From assembly GCA_003251955.1 (NCBI GenBank), contig QKDV01000044.1:1-9349 (forward strand): a DNA stretch of 9,349 nucleotides, in the 5' to 3' direction. A model generated the notes under the pieces. The model saw nothing but the letters and a program-made list of their open reading frames with translations, had not been told where the DNA came from and did not search any database. A program made the position numbers and the translations under genes. Below, one piece after another: positions 1 to 6,008 of this stretch. This DNA comes from Methanospirillum hungatei. Lineage in GTDB: Archaea; Halobacteriota; Methanomicrobia; Methanomicrobiales; Methanospirillaceae. Numbering within the stretch: position 1 is the stretch's first letter; the number at the start of each line of letters is the position of its first letter.

Positions 1-874
1 CAGAATGGCCGATTTCTCCGAAATCAGGATCAACAATGGTGAGAGGGGCTCCAACCTGTGCGGCAATATCAGCACAGTTTGCATCTTTATCGTCATGGAC
101 ATAGACTGTTGTGACAACTTCAGGAATCTGTATGCCTAATGCCTTTATTATGGACGCTACTGCCAGCATCTGGGTTCCTCCTGCAAGGAAAAGTTTTCCC
201 GAATATGTGCTGGCAATCCCAACTACTACTGCCATCATCGGATCACCCGCCTCTTTTAAAAGTTCGAGTGGGCTTTCTACTCCTGTAGATTTTATTCTAT
301 CAAGGACGGCAATTACGATCTCTTCTTTGAGCTTCTTCGGACTCATTACTGCAGCGCTGCTTACATGTGCCTGATACCCGTACGCACGAAGGATACAGAG
401 TGCTGTCGTGGTCCCTCCTGGGACACATTCTCCGATCACCAAGGTATCATGAGTTTTTGAAAAGAAGGTCCCTGCCCACTGTCCCTTAAGATACAATTGC
501 TGTGCATCAGGCACTGCCGCCTCTGTCCGTGGATCTTTTCCAGGTGGTGAGTAGAAGTCAAGGCATGGAACATTTGGTTGATGAACAAGGCCGGCATTGA
601 TGAACAGAACGGGGAAACCTGCCAGTTCTGCCATTGATCTGGTGATGGAGGCAGGGGTCGGGCAACCAGTTCCTGTGTTTGGAGTAGCATCACAACTGGT
701 GATCTTTCCTTGAATGATAAGTTCGGCATCCAGGTTAGGTACCATAAGTGATCCTTGTGGATCCGGGCCCGCACCTGAAAGGCCTGGTACTGTAGAGAGG
801 AGCGTATTTGCAAGAACACCACAGAAAAGGGGGGATTTGGGTATGTGGGTGTGAGATCTGGAGAGGAGGGTCAT
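1..874 (-). CDS. cobT: Archaeal CobT-like nicotinate mononucleotide-dependent phosphoribosyltransferase (partial, C-terminus beyond left edge)
   Basis: This gene runs off the left edge, leaving 291 codons without a stop. The family (archaeal CobT-like, formerly UPF0284/TIGR00303, usually about 340-350 residues) is linked to making alpha-ribazole phosphate, the lower-ligand precursor of cobamides, from nicotinate mononucleotide and a base. Visible signatures are VLANTLLSTVPGLSGAGP near residues 20-37, a GTGCPTP segment around 68-74, the glycine-rich GECVPGGTTTA at 148-158, DPMM at 211-214 and AGGTQML at 231-237. The GGTTT loop and the AGGTQML segment are what I rely on for the family. It is predicted to be a soluble cytoplasmic enzyme. 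The ATG at 874 is chosen as start; a GTG two codons upstream is possible, and an in-frame stop lies just before that. No convincing SD precedes either. It is divergent from cobS, which acts later in the same pathway, and this supports the assignment. The precise substrate base cannot be read from sequence. Confidence 0.88.
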   Translation of the reverse strand, partial: MTLLSRSHTHIPKSPLFCGVLANTLLSTVPGLSGAGPDPQGSLMVPNLDAELIIQGKITSCDATPNTGTGCPTPASITRSMAELAGFPVLFINAGLVHQPNVPCLDFYSPPGKDPRTEAAVPDAQQLYLKGQWAGTFFSKTHDTLVIGECVPGGTTTALCILRAYGYQAHVSSAAVMSPKKLKEEIVIAVLDRIKSTGVESPLELLKEAGDPMMAVVVGIASTYSGKLFLAGGTQMLAVASIIKALGIQIPEVVTTVYVHDDKDANCADIAAQVGAPLTIVDPDFGEIGHS

Positions 875-982
875 ACTCACGGGTTGGAATCATTATAGCA
901 TGAATCTGCCTGCTTAATGTGACCGATGGTGAGACACGATACAAGAAGTACTTCTATTCCTGCCAGTAGAGGTACATTAGTT
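875..982. promoter_or_regulatory. Divergent cobT/cobS intergenic promoter region
   Basis: This 108-base spacer separates the two head-to-head cobalamin genes. A TATA-like element CATTATAGC/GCTATAATG at about 890-899 could serve either strand. On the minus strand it lies about 20-26 bases before the cobT ATG, which would give a leaderless or nearly leaderless transcript and would fit the lack of an SD there. On the plus strand it would give a cobS leader of roughly 60 bases. No cobalamin riboswitch-like structure is recognisable. Promoter assignment is by eye only. Confidence 0.3.
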
Positions 983-1744
983 ATGAATCCCCTGCACCCG
1001 CTCATCGCCCTGCTTCAGTTTACAACCATTCTTCCTCTTGGTAGAATGGCTCCCTTTGAAGCATTCTCACGGAATGTCTGGATCTATCCGCTAGCTGGAT
1101 ACGTCACCGGTGGGATCGCAGGTGTGGCTCTCTTTCTTATTCATGCTCCCCCGCTTGTGGCAGCTGGTCTTGGACTTGCTATAGTTTTCTTAATCACCGG
1201 CTGTAATCATCTGGACGGTCTCCTTGATCTCGGTGATGGGCTGATGGCGCATGGGAGTCGTGAGATAAGGATCCGTGCACTTACTGACCGAACGATCGGC
1301 ACTGGGGGGATAGCTCTTGGGCTAATGGTTACCCTGCTTGCATGGGGATCCCTTGCTTCAGTATATCAGGCTTTTATTGCGATTTTTCTTGCAGAGGTTG
1401 CAGGAAAGTATGCTATGGCTATCATGACCATCTTTGGCAGGCCGTTTCATGAGGGACTTCATGCCATGCTTCATCAGTACGCCTCTCCATGGTTTGTCAT
1501 ACCATCAACTGTTCTTCTACTCCCCCTTCTGCTATTCCCCGTTCCCCTTATTTCAATGAGTTTTATTTTTGCTGTAATGGTTGTAGTGCCCGTTATACTC
1601 ATCACTCTTGCAACCCGGCTTTTTGGAGGAGTGAATGGGGATGTCACGGGTGCAGCCGGAGAGATCACCCGTGCAAGTGTTCTGGTTGTTCTCGCTTGTA
1701 CTACAGCACTACCTGTACCGTCTCTTGTTGATTTGTTGCTTTGA
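983..1744 (+). CDS. cobS: Adenosylcobinamide-GDP ribazoletransferase (cobalamin 5'-phosphate synthase) CobS
   Basis: CobS joins adenosylcobinamide-GDP to alpha-ribazole (or its 5'-phosphate), releasing GMP and giving cobalamin (phosphate); it is an integral membrane enzyme. The 253-residue product has the usual family length. It starts with LLQFTTILPLG at 10-20, carries the metal-binding type motif HLDGLLDLGDGL at 76-87, and near the end shows the conserved GDVTGAAGEITR at 219-230. Hydrophobic segments around 39-54, 57-73, 107-125, 130-148, 171-190 and 193-210 fit a polytopic protein. I choose the ATG at 983 because AGAGGT at 968-973 sits 9 bases before it and the family motif then begins at residue 10. 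An in-frame ATG at 926 would add 19 residues, polar and unlike the family. The gene is divergent from the CobT-like gene and converges with the Cys-rich small gene, with two bases between stops. Confidence 0.93.
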   Translation: MNPLHPLIALLQFTTILPLGRMAPFEAFSRNVWIYPLAGYVTGGIAGVALFLIHAPPLVAAGLGLAIVFLITGCNHLDGLLDLGDGLMAHGSREIRIRALTDRTIGTGGIALGLMVTLLAWGSLASVYQAFIAIFLAEVAGKYAMAIMTIFGRPFHEGLHAMLHQYASPWFVIPSTVLLLPLLLFPVPLISMSFIFAVMVVVPVILITLATRLFGGVNGDVTGAAGEITRASVLVVLACTTALPVPSLVDLLL

Positions 1745-1746
1745 TC

Positions 1747-2052
1747 TTATTTTGATCTGAACCGCGGTGTGTATCCGGCGTTGGCATCATCATCGCATGC
1801 GATCTCCGAACCATCCCTGATGAGGGTATTGAATTGCATTGCTGCTTCCATCAGCGCCTCGGGAGGCATCGCACCCGTTCGGATCTGTCCTGCAATTAGA
1901 TCGTATGGAGAGGGCATAATCCGCGCTCCTACTTTGACCCCTTTACAATGAATGCACAGTCCGCATCTGGTATGCACAGCGAGTTTACCTGAAGCGCATT
2001 CAACCTGAACTTTATCGCTGGATAAATCTCGGAGTATTGGAAGAGATTTCAT
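1747..2052 (-). CDS. Conserved-looking small cysteine-rich protein of unknown function (101 aa)
   Basis: I do not recognise this protein. It is soluble, with no signal peptide or membrane segment. Cysteines at 19, 30, 33, 36 and 86 include a C-x2-C-x2-C cluster (CGLCIHC, 30-36) followed by KGVKVGARI. The four Cys in the first 36 residues could ligate zinc or an iron-sulfur cluster. The middle, MPSPYDLIAGQIRTGAMPPE at 46-65, and a helical stretch to about residue 80 precede an acidic CDDDANAG segment and a basic C-terminus. The ATG at 2052 lies about 6 bases after the start site predicted from a TATA-like box at 2081-2089, so a near-leaderless mRNA is likely; a GAGGAT 14 bases upstream is too distant to be an ideal SD. 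It converges on cobS. That it is a real gene is inferred from the upstream promoter, the full use of the gap, and a sensible composition. Confidence 0.65.
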   Translation of the reverse strand: MKSLPILRDLSSDKVQVECASGKLAVHTRCGLCIHCKGVKVGARIMPSPYDLIAGQIRTGAMPPEALMEAAMQFNTLIRDGSEIACDDDANAGYTPRFRSK

Positions 2053-2080
2053 GATATTGGATATCTATCCTCAGGATCAG

Positions 2081-2094
2081 TATTTATCAGTTCG
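2081..2094 (-). promoter_or_regulatory. Archaeal BRE/TATA-like promoter of the small Cys-rich gene
   Basis: On the minus strand the sequence CGAAC (2094-2090) followed by TGATAAATA (2089-2081) resembles a BRE plus TATA box. Placing transcription start about 26 bases from the TATA centre puts it near 2058, leaving a leader of roughly six bases before the ATG at 2052. Confidence 0.45.
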
Positions 2095-2147
2095 TTCACC
2101 GGGCTCCAAATCCTATTTGGTGTCCGAGACGGGGAATGGATGGGTAT

Positions 2148-2163
2148 GAAAACTATTAAAAAG
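2148..2163 (+). promoter_or_regulatory. Archaeal BRE/TATA-like promoter of tuf-rpsJ
   Basis: GAAAAC (2148-2153) followed by TATTAAAAAG (2154-2163) resembles a purine-rich BRE plus TATA box. It would place transcription start near 2183-2187 and give a leader of about 65 bases before tuf. It is the best TATA-like element in the spacer upstream of a gene expected to be very strongly expressed. Assignment is by eye. Confidence 0.45.
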
Positions 2164-2224
2164 AACTTCTATCAAATATGTAATACTCGCATAAATGGAC
2201 TGTGTTAGGCAGATCTGATATTTG

Positions 2225-2240
2225 CGGAGGTATTGGAGGA
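2225..2240 (+). promoter_or_regulatory. Strong SD for tuf with a second SD-like copy upstream
   Basis: GGAGGA at 2235-2240 lies 9 bases before the ATG at 2250 and fixes that codon as the tuf start, in preference to the in-frame TTG at 2202. A second near-copy, GCGGAGGT at 2224-2231, lies just upstream and has no in-frame start at a suitable distance. Confidence 0.7.
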
Positions 2241-2249
2241 TACTATACT

Positions 2250-3527
2250 ATGGCAGCTGAGAAACCACATATTAACCTCGCGGTCATCGGCCACATTGAC
2301 CACGGCAAGTCTACTACCGTCGGACGTCTTATGTACGAAGCAGGAGCTGTTCCTGCACACATTATTGAGCAGTACAAGAAAGAAGCAGAGTCAAAGGGTA
2401 AGGGTTCCTTTGCATTTGCATGGGTTATGGACAACCTCAAGGAAGAGCGTGAACGTGGTATTACCATCGATATCGCTCACAAGAGGTTCGACACTGACAA
2501 GTACTACTTCACCGTTGTGGACTGTCCAGGACACCGTGACTTCGTCAAGAACATGATCACCGGTGCATCACAGGCTGATGCAGCAATCATCATCGTTGCA
2601 GCACCTGATGGTGTAATGGAACAGACCAAGGAGCACGTTTTCCTTGCAAAGACCCTTGGTATCAAGCAGCTCATCATCGGTGTCAACAAGATGGATGCAT
2701 CCAACTACGATGAGGCACGGTTCACCCAGGTCAAGGCCGATGTAGGTAACCTCCTCAAAATGGTCGGAACCAACCCTGACTCAGTCAAGTTCATCCCAAT
2801 CAGTGCATTCGAAGGTGACAACATCACCAAGATCAGCGACAAGATGCCCTGGTACAAAGGAAAGACACTCTTTGCACTCCTCGATGAACTCGAAGTCCCG
2901 GAGAAACCAACCGATAAGCCACTTCGTATTCCAATTCAGGATGCATACTCAATCTCCGGTATTGGAACCGTCCCAGTCGGACGTGTTGAGACCGGTATCC
3001 TCAAGAAGGGTATGAATGTCGTCTTCATGCCGGCAAACAAGGGTGGAGAATGCAAGTCAATCGAGATGCACCACGAAGAACAGCCACAGGCACTCCCCGG
3101 AGACAACATCGGGTTCAACGTCCGTGGTATCGGTAAGGATGATGTCCGCCGTGGTGATGTCTGTGGTGCAGCTGATGTTCCACCGGCAGTTGCAGAAGAG
3201 TTCTCTGCACAGATCGTCGTTCTTCAGCACCCAAGTGCAATCACTGCAGGGTACACTCCGGTTTTCCACTGCCACACTGCACAGGTAGCATGCACCTTCA
3301 TTGAGCTTGTCAAGAAGCTCGACCCACGGACTGGTCAGACCTCTGAAGAGAACCCGACCTTCCTGAAGGCAGGAGATGCAGCAGTCATCAAGTGCAAACC
3401 AACCAAACCCTTCTGCGTTGAAAACGCAAAGGAATTCCCACAGCTCGGTCGCTTTGCAATCCGTGATATGGGTCAGACCATCGCAGCCGGAATGTGCATT
3501 GACGTAGTCAAGAAGCAATTCCGCTAA
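2250..3527 (+). CDS. tuf: Translation elongation factor EF-1 alpha (aEF1A)
   Basis: This GTPase delivers aminoacyl-tRNA to the ribosomal A site. The 425-residue protein matches the archaeal family in length. All five G motifs are present: GHIDHGKS at 14-21 (P loop), RGITID at 69-74, DCPGH at 91-95 (with the His that triggers hydrolysis), NKMD at 146-149, and SAF at 185-187. The two beta-barrel domains follow from about residue 235, with motifs such as [16 protein letters not shown] and the C-terminal [16 protein letters not shown]. The first G motif has Ile where many homologues have Val. The start is set by the GGAGGA SD 9 bases upstream, giving [12 protein letters not shown], as expected. 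Codon use is markedly biased toward C-ending codons (AAC, TAC, ATC, AAG), more than in neighbours, consistent with high expression. rpsJ follows 29 bases downstream and is probably cotranscribed. Confidence 0.98.
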   Translation: MAAEKPHINLAVIGHIDHGKSTTVGRLMYEAGAVPAHIIEQYKKEAESKGKGSFAFAWVMDNLKEERERGITIDIAHKRFDTDKYYFTVVDCPGHRDFVKNMITGASQADAAIIIVAAPDGVMEQTKEHVFLAKTLGIKQLIIGVNKMDASNYDEARFTQVKADVGNLLKMVGTNPDSVKFIPISAFEGDNITKISDKMPWYKGKTLFALLDELEVPEKPTDKPLRIPIQDAYSISGIGTVPVGRVETGILKKGMNVVFMPANKGGECKSIEMHHEEQPQALPGDNIGFNVRGIGKDDVRRGDVCGAADVPPAVAEEFSAQIVVLQHPSAITAGYTPVFHCHTAQVACTFIELVKKLDPRTGQTSEENPTFLKAGDAAVIKCKPTKPFCVENAKEFPQLGRFAIRDMGQTIAAGMCIDVVKKQFR

Positions 3528-3556
3528 TCCCTTTATTTTTTGGGTGTGTTTTAATC

Positions 3557-3865
3557 ATGCAGAAAGCCCGTATCCGGCTCACCGGAACAGATTATCAGAA
3601 AGTCGAAGAGGTTTGCGATAAGATTCGTGAGATCGCAGAGCGCACTGGCGTCAACCTTGCAGGACCAATCCCGCTCCCTACCAGAAAACTCGTTGTTCCA
3701 ATCCGGAAGAGCCCGGACGGCGAAGGTACCGCAACATGGGACCGCTGGCAGATGCGTGTACACAAGCGTCTCATCGATATCGATGCAGATGAGCGTGCAT
3801 TGCGACAGCTGATGCGCACCCAGGTACCAAAAGATATTGGCATCGAGATTGTTCTCGAGAGCTGA
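3557..3865 (+). CDS. rpsJ: 30S ribosomal protein S10 (uS10), archaeal type
   Basis: S10 is a small-subunit head protein. The 102-residue product has the standard archaeal/eukaryotic (S20e-like) form: an opening [18 protein letters not shown], the [20 protein letters not shown] loop at about 36-55, and [14 protein letters not shown] at about 64-77, ending in [13 protein letters not shown]. The start ATG at 3557 is preceded by GGGTG at 3542-3546, a weak SD 10 bases away; the distance from the tuf stop is 29 bases. The tuf-rps10 order is the usual archaeal one, so the pair is very likely one transcript from the promoter near 2150, ending at the hairpin and T tracts after 3920. No oddity is seen in the coding sequence. 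Confidence 0.97.
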   Translation: MQKARIRLTGTDYQKVEEVCDKIREIAERTGVNLAGPIPLPTRKLVVPIRKSPDGEGTATWDRWQMRVHKRLIDIDADERALRQLMRTQVPKDIGIEIVLES

Positions 3866-3881
3866 GATTTCTTGGTACATA

Positions 3882-3897
3882 ACGTGCTCGAGCACGT
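3882..3897. repeat. Perfect 16-bp palindrome downstream of rpsJ
   Basis: ACGTGCTC followed immediately by GAGCACGT forms a perfect inverted repeat starting 16 bases after the rpsJ stop codon. In RNA it would fold as a 6-bp G+C-rich stem with a UCGA loop. No T run follows directly, so it is not a classic terminator itself. It could be a 3'-end stabilising hairpin, a processing site or a protein-binding site. Confidence 0.6.
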
Positions 3898-3922
3898 AAT
3901 TTCCAATATCAATAACCGCACC

Positions 3923-3955
3923 TCCGCAGGGCGGATCATTTTTCTCGTTTTTTAG
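3923..3955 (+). terminator. Probable terminator of tuf-rpsJ
   Basis: TCCGC-AGG-GCGGA at 3923-3935 forms a short G+C-rich hairpin, followed by TTTTT at 3939-3943 and TTTTTT at 3948-3953. Archaeal RNA polymerase terminates at T tracts, so the tracts alone would suffice. The position 60-90 bases after rpsJ suits the end of this operon. Confidence 0.6.
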
Positions 3956-4181
3956 TAGTTCTTCTCCTTAAATAACATCTTACCTGATCTAAAACACTTC
4001 CATCATGATGAGATGATTGATACGTGGTTCAAACATTGGTTCTTCATGCGCGATGGAAACTAATTAAGCATCTATTTTGACGTATTCTCAAAAAATCGAC
4101 AATCATCATCTTCTTTTTAGTTTCAATCTCATAAAATCATCAGATGTTTTTTTTATTCCAGCCTAGAATGATCAGATATAC

Positions 4182-5774
4182 ATGTGTACATTCAGTCTGA
4201 AAGATCGTCTTCCACTTACACCATTCAGGATATTTGTTCTCATCTTCCTTCTCGGGCTTATGGTCCGAATTATTCTTCCCGAAATAAAACTACTTCATCA
4301 TGATGAGGCGATCCATGCCTGGTTTACATATGATCTGATCACGAAAGGAACGTATCTATATGATCCGATGTATCATGGGCCGCTCCTTTATTATCTAACT
4401 GGAGCAGCGTTTCTGTTGTTTAAGGATTCTGACATGATTGTCAGGTTCCTTCCCGGATTGTTTGGAGCGGCAATCATTCCTCTCTTTTGGATATTATACC
4501 GGGAGGGATGGATAAAATGCAATCATGCCCTTGTCGGTGCTTTGTTCTTTGCAATATCCCCCTGTATGGTATACTTCTCCCGCTTCCTAAGGCATGATAT
4601 CTTTCAGCTCTTCTTTACAGTGGCATTGCTTGTCCTTCTTCTCATGTACTTTGATAAAGGAAAGTGGCAGTATGCAGCCGGCGCTGCAGTATGCACAGCC
4701 TGTGGTCTCTGCTTAAAGGAAGATATGCCTTTTACCCTCCTGATATTTGGTTCATTCTTCCTATTTATGCTCCTTAACGGGAGAATAACACTGCCACATA
4801 CCTGGAGGAGGGATCTTGGATCAGGACTCCTGATCATGGTGGCAATTGGAGCCACATGTTATACCACCTTCTTTACTCATCCAGAAATGTTTTTTCAAGC
4901 TCCATTCAAGGCAATTGAACACTGGATGGGCATTCACGGACAGTGCCGACTCTGTGGAGGTCCGTACTGGTATCTCTTTATTCTGGGACTGTATGAAGTG
5001 CCCATTGCCTTACTTGCCGTAGTGGCTGCATGGCAGTACGGAATCCGTGAGAAGGGATTTTTAGAAGTAAAAAACGGTATCACTTCGTACATAAATCAGT
5101 TGAAGGAAAGAGGTGGTTTTTTTAGACCCTATACTGGTATTGAAGATCGGTCCCGGTTTATTTTTCTTCTTGCCCTTTATTGGACCGTTCTTTCTATGAT
5201 TTTTTATGGTTATGTTGGTGAGAAAGTTCCCTGGCTTATTATTCACCAGCTCTTTCCGATGATTCTGGTTGCGGCCTATAACATTCAGTCACGGGTCAAG
5301 TTAATCGCAGTAGGTGTCGCCTGTATCCTCCTGTTTATTATGATGGTTCATGTCTGTTACACCCCCTCTGACATCAATGAACCTATCGTACAGGTCCAGA
5401 ACAGTGAGGACATGAGACAGGTGATGAAACTAATTGATGATTCAAACTCCGTTGTGGTTGCCACTGAATCATACTGGCCTCTTCCCTGGTATTATCGCGG
5501 AGACAAATGGGATAAAATATCCTTCTATGGGCATAAGGTTGAACCTTCTGTATTTGAATCACGGCATCCCGATCTTGTGATTACCCATGACACAGAAAGT
5601 TACAATGAATTGCCAGGGTATGAAAAGAGACAATACAAACTAAGCTATTGGTTTTCCTGGTACGATAACAAGAACAGGGTCCCGGAGTACTATCTTTTAA
5701 GGGATGGCAAAACTGGGAGTATCAATCTTGATGTCTTTGTAAAAGAAAAGTCTGGCTCCAGTGTTGGACAGTAA
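4182..5774 (+). CDS. Multi-pass GT-C membrane protein, Agl23-like (TIGR03663-type) family
   Basis: This 530-residue integral membrane protein resembles archaeal 'flippase activity-associated' Agl23-like proteins, relatives of PMT/ArnT-type GT-C glycosyltransferases that use lipid-linked sugars outside the membrane. An N-terminal helix at about 14-33 is followed by HHDEAIHAWF at 39-48, whose Asp-Glu pair is the expected first-loop acidic motif. Then come YDPMYHGPLLYY at 60-71, RFLPGLFG at 88-95, YFSRFLRHDI at 131-140, KED at 179-181 and GEKVPW at 346-351, with about ten to eleven membrane helices in all, the last near 371-390. A soluble C-terminal domain includes ESYWPLPWYYRG at 429-440, which I recall as characteristic of the family. 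The ATG at 4182 has no strong SD; TGATC at 4169-4173 could pair weakly. Enzymatic activity is unproven; a role in N-glycosylation or lipid-linked sugar handling is an inference. The gene stands alone, convergent with the cetZ operon. Confidence 0.8.
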   Translation: MCTFSLKDRLPLTPFRIFVLIFLLGLMVRIILPEIKLLHHDEAIHAWFTYDLITKGTYLYDPMYHGPLLYYLTGAAFLLFKDSDMIVRFLPGLFGAAIIPLFWILYREGWIKCNHALVGALFFAISPCMVYFSRFLRHDIFQLFFTVALLVLLLMYFDKGKWQYAAGAAVCTACGLCLKEDMPFTLLIFGSFFLFMLLNGRITLPHTWRRDLGSGLLIMVAIGATCYTTFFTHPEMFFQAPFKAIEHWMGIHGQCRLCGGPYWYLFILGLYEVPIALLAVVAAWQYGIREKGFLEVKNGITSYINQLKERGGFFRPYTGIEDRSRFIFLLALYWTVLSMIFYGYVGEKVPWLIIHQLFPMILVAAYNIQSRVKLIAVGVACILLFIMMVHVCYTPSDINEPIVQVQNSEDMRQVMKLIDDSNSVVVATESYWPLPWYYRGDKWDKISFYGHKVEPSVFESRHPDLVITHDTESYNELPGYEKRQYKLSYWFSWYDNKNRVPEYYLLRDGKTGSINLDVFVKEKSGSSVGQ

Positions 5775-5783
5775 TCAAAAACA

Positions 5784-5800
5784 AACTATTTTTCTTTATC
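5784..5800 (+). terminator. T-rich tract after the GT-C gene
   Basis: CTATTTTTCTTTATC starts 12 bases after the stop codon. A T tract of this kind is sufficient for archaeal termination. No hairpin precedes it. Confidence 0.35.
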
Positions 5801-5913
5801 GTTTGGATACTTTCTGAAGCAAAGACCTCTATCATTACAAAATGTGATATTTATTTAAATTGACCAGGTATCTGTGTCATATCCATTATTTGATAATAGG
5901 TTTGGAGACTGAT

Positions 5914-5959
5914 AAAAAAAACCATTGAATGAACCAGATAACCATTTAGAGATATGGTT
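5914..5959 (-). terminator. Probable terminator of the cetZ operon
   Basis: On the minus strand a hairpin of AACCAT (5954-5959 complement) with ATGGTT (5940-5945 complement) and an 8-base loop lies about 50 bases past the stop of the membrane-protein gene. Eight consecutive T (5921-5914) follow about 19 bases later. An alternative pairing, GAACCA/TGGTTC at 5931-5936 and 5955-5960, overlaps it. A shorter T5 tract at 6005-6001 lies immediately after the stop. Confidence 0.45.
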
Positions 5960-6008
5960 CAGATATCGGATAAAAGAAGAAATCTTTGATATTCAGACTT
6001 AAAAATAA

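Larger units (their letters stand above)
3866..4181. other. A+T-rich intergenic region, no gene recognised
   Basis: These 316 bases between rpsJ and the GT-C membrane protein carry no credible reading frame on either strand and no tRNA cloverleaf. They hold a perfect 16-bp palindrome, a hairpin with T tracts (probable terminator), a 10-bp palindrome CATCATGATG at 4001-4010, and several A/T-rich stretches. ATAAAATC at 4131-4138 is the best-placed TATA-like candidate for the downstream gene, giving a leader of about 20 bases; a run of eight T lies near 4147-4154. Confidence 0.6.

Noticed and set aside
436..944. Minus-strand frames of 128 and 69 codons overlapping the CobT-like gene
   Set aside because: They lie in other frames of the recognised CobT-like coding sequence, which carries the family motifs.
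926..982. N-terminal extension of cobS from an upstream in-frame ATG
   Set aside because: The extra 19 residues are polar and unlike CobS N-termini, and AGAGGT is correctly spaced for the ATG at 983.
3057..3518. Long open frame on the minus strand inside tuf (153 codons)
   Set aside because: It is a shadow of the strongly codon-biased EF-1alpha gene, with a Cys/Leu-rich composition that resembles no protein family I know.
4001..4080. Possible C/D box guide RNA beginning at ATGATGA (4005-4011)
   Set aside because: No matching D box (CTGA) follows at a suitable distance and the flanks do not form a terminal stem.
4001..4308. Repeated 12-mer CATCATGATGAG at 4001-4012 and inside the GT-C gene near 4297-4308
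   Set aside because: The second copy is explained by the conserved His-His-Asp-Glu codons; two copies in A+T-rich, low-complexity sequence are not meaningful.
4692..4712. Ferredoxin-like Cys pattern CTACGLC in the GT-C protein (residues 171-177)
   Set aside because: It falls in or next to a predicted membrane helix without the fourth Cys and Pro of a cluster-binding motif; probably coincidental.
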